Below are positions 63,696 through 64,000 of a stretch of DNA of 64,000 nt, piece after piece. Origin of the DNA: Gorillibacterium timonense (GTDB taxonomy: Bacteria; Bacillota; Bacilli; Paenibacillales; NBRC-103111); assembly GCF_001457415.1 (NCBI RefSeq), contig NZ_LN881724.1, positions 1,240,001 through 1,304,000 on the forward strand, read 5' to 3'. Both the position numbers and the translations under genes were made by a program. The notes beneath the pieces were generated by a model. The model saw nothing but the letters and a program-made list of their open reading frames with translations. It did no database searches and had not been told where the DNA came from. Numbering within the stretch: the stretch's first letter is position 1; every line of letters begins with the position of its first letter.

Positions 63696-64000
63696 TCAAT
63701 CCACATCTGTAAGCTTATAGACGACTAACCCACGGTCGTTGGTTGACGCCCAGTAGACGCTACCGTCCCGGTATGTAACCGAATCGCCCATGTTGAGCCG
63801 CGCTCCGCGAATTTCCTTGGCGGGACTAATCACCGATCCGTCCGAGGAGACGATCATGTAAAAGGTCGTGAGATAGGTCAAGAGTTCGGGGTTCGCTTTG
63901 GTCGCCCCCATCTTCTCCCAGAGGATCAAGAAGCGGTCTCCGCCCAGAGCGGTCACTTTCGGATGCGCCGCATTTTCGAACGCCTTCTCTTTGTAATCAG
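63696..64000 (-). CDS. C-terminal fragment of an unidentified protein, 5' end outside window
   Basis: The frame is open to the window edge on the minus strand, giving the last ~100 residues. The pattern ALGGDRFLILWEKMG, FYMIVSSDGSVISPAKEIRGARL, DSVTYRDGSVYWASTNDRGLVVYKL shows repeated beta-strand blades with a conserved Asp-Gly turn, as in beta-propeller proteins. No family is recognised. A terminator follows about 220 bp downstream. Confidence 0.6.
   Translation of the reverse strand, partial: DYKEKAFENAAHPKVTALGGDRFLILWEKMGATKANPELLTYLTTFYMIVSSDGSVISPAKEIRGARLNMGDSVTYRDGSVYWASTNDRGLVVYKLTDVD

Overview
The window looks like chromosomal DNA of a Gram-positive spore-former, most likely Paenibacillus or a close relative. 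Evidence: strong AGGAGG-type ribosome sites, frequent GTG/TTG starts, roughly 50% GC, and Bacillota-type genes (YqzE, YqhG/YqhH, an Rgg-type regulator, an Sfp-type phosphopantetheinyl transferase). The genus is inferred; no rRNA or tRNA gene was seen.

Bases 1-33264 are one long co-directional biosynthetic cluster that begins before the window. In order: the end of a trans-AT-type PKS module, a BtrH-like transferase, a GT4 glycosyltransferase, two half-size ABC exporters, a second BtrH/C39-like protein, a 26-residue Cys-ending peptide, two radical SAM/SPASM enzymes (the first with a PqqD-like recognition domain), a GT-A glycosyltransferase, a free acyl carrier protein, a third BtrH-like protein, two large NRPSs (T-C-A-T-C-A-T-TE and A-T-C-A-T-C-A-T-C), a two-gene ABC transporter and an Sfp-type PPTase. 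The tiny gene has a near-ideal Shine-Dalgarno sequence and lies inside a 24-25 nt inverted repeat. This suggests a ribosomal peptide (RiPP) pathway embedded in a PKS/NRPS pathway, with three BtrH-like acyltransferase/transpeptidase proteins as possible links. This is the most unusual part of the window. The NRPS modules also carry recent-looking internal duplications and Asn/Gly/Asp-rich microsatellite inserts.

Bases 33290-42830 are housekeeping and transport: gpmA (minus); a sigma-A promoter followed by an operon of an aminotransferase, a MetQ-MetN-MetI importer and a GlcD-like FAD oxidase; a divergent MFS transporter/Rgg-type regulator pair; and a zinc-ribbon PH-like protein. Bases 42976-45217 hold argS behind an attenuator-like hairpin, then yqzE. 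Bases 45300-49804 hold a divergent chaperone set (DUF1266 protein, membrane J-domain protein, HscC-type Hsp70) that resembles the E. coli hscC neighbourhood.

Bases 50009-54074 (minus) encode a secreted protein of unknown function and the YqhG/YqhH helicase pair. Bases 54168-61552 hold a MerR regulator, an Fe-S aldo/keto reductase, a CbiM-CbiQ-CbiO nickel/cobalt ECF importer and larC-larE-larB for the nickel-pincer nucleotide cofactor; no larA is present. The window ends with an ECF sigma factor/anti-sigma pair and the C-terminal end of an unidentified gene, all on the minus strand.
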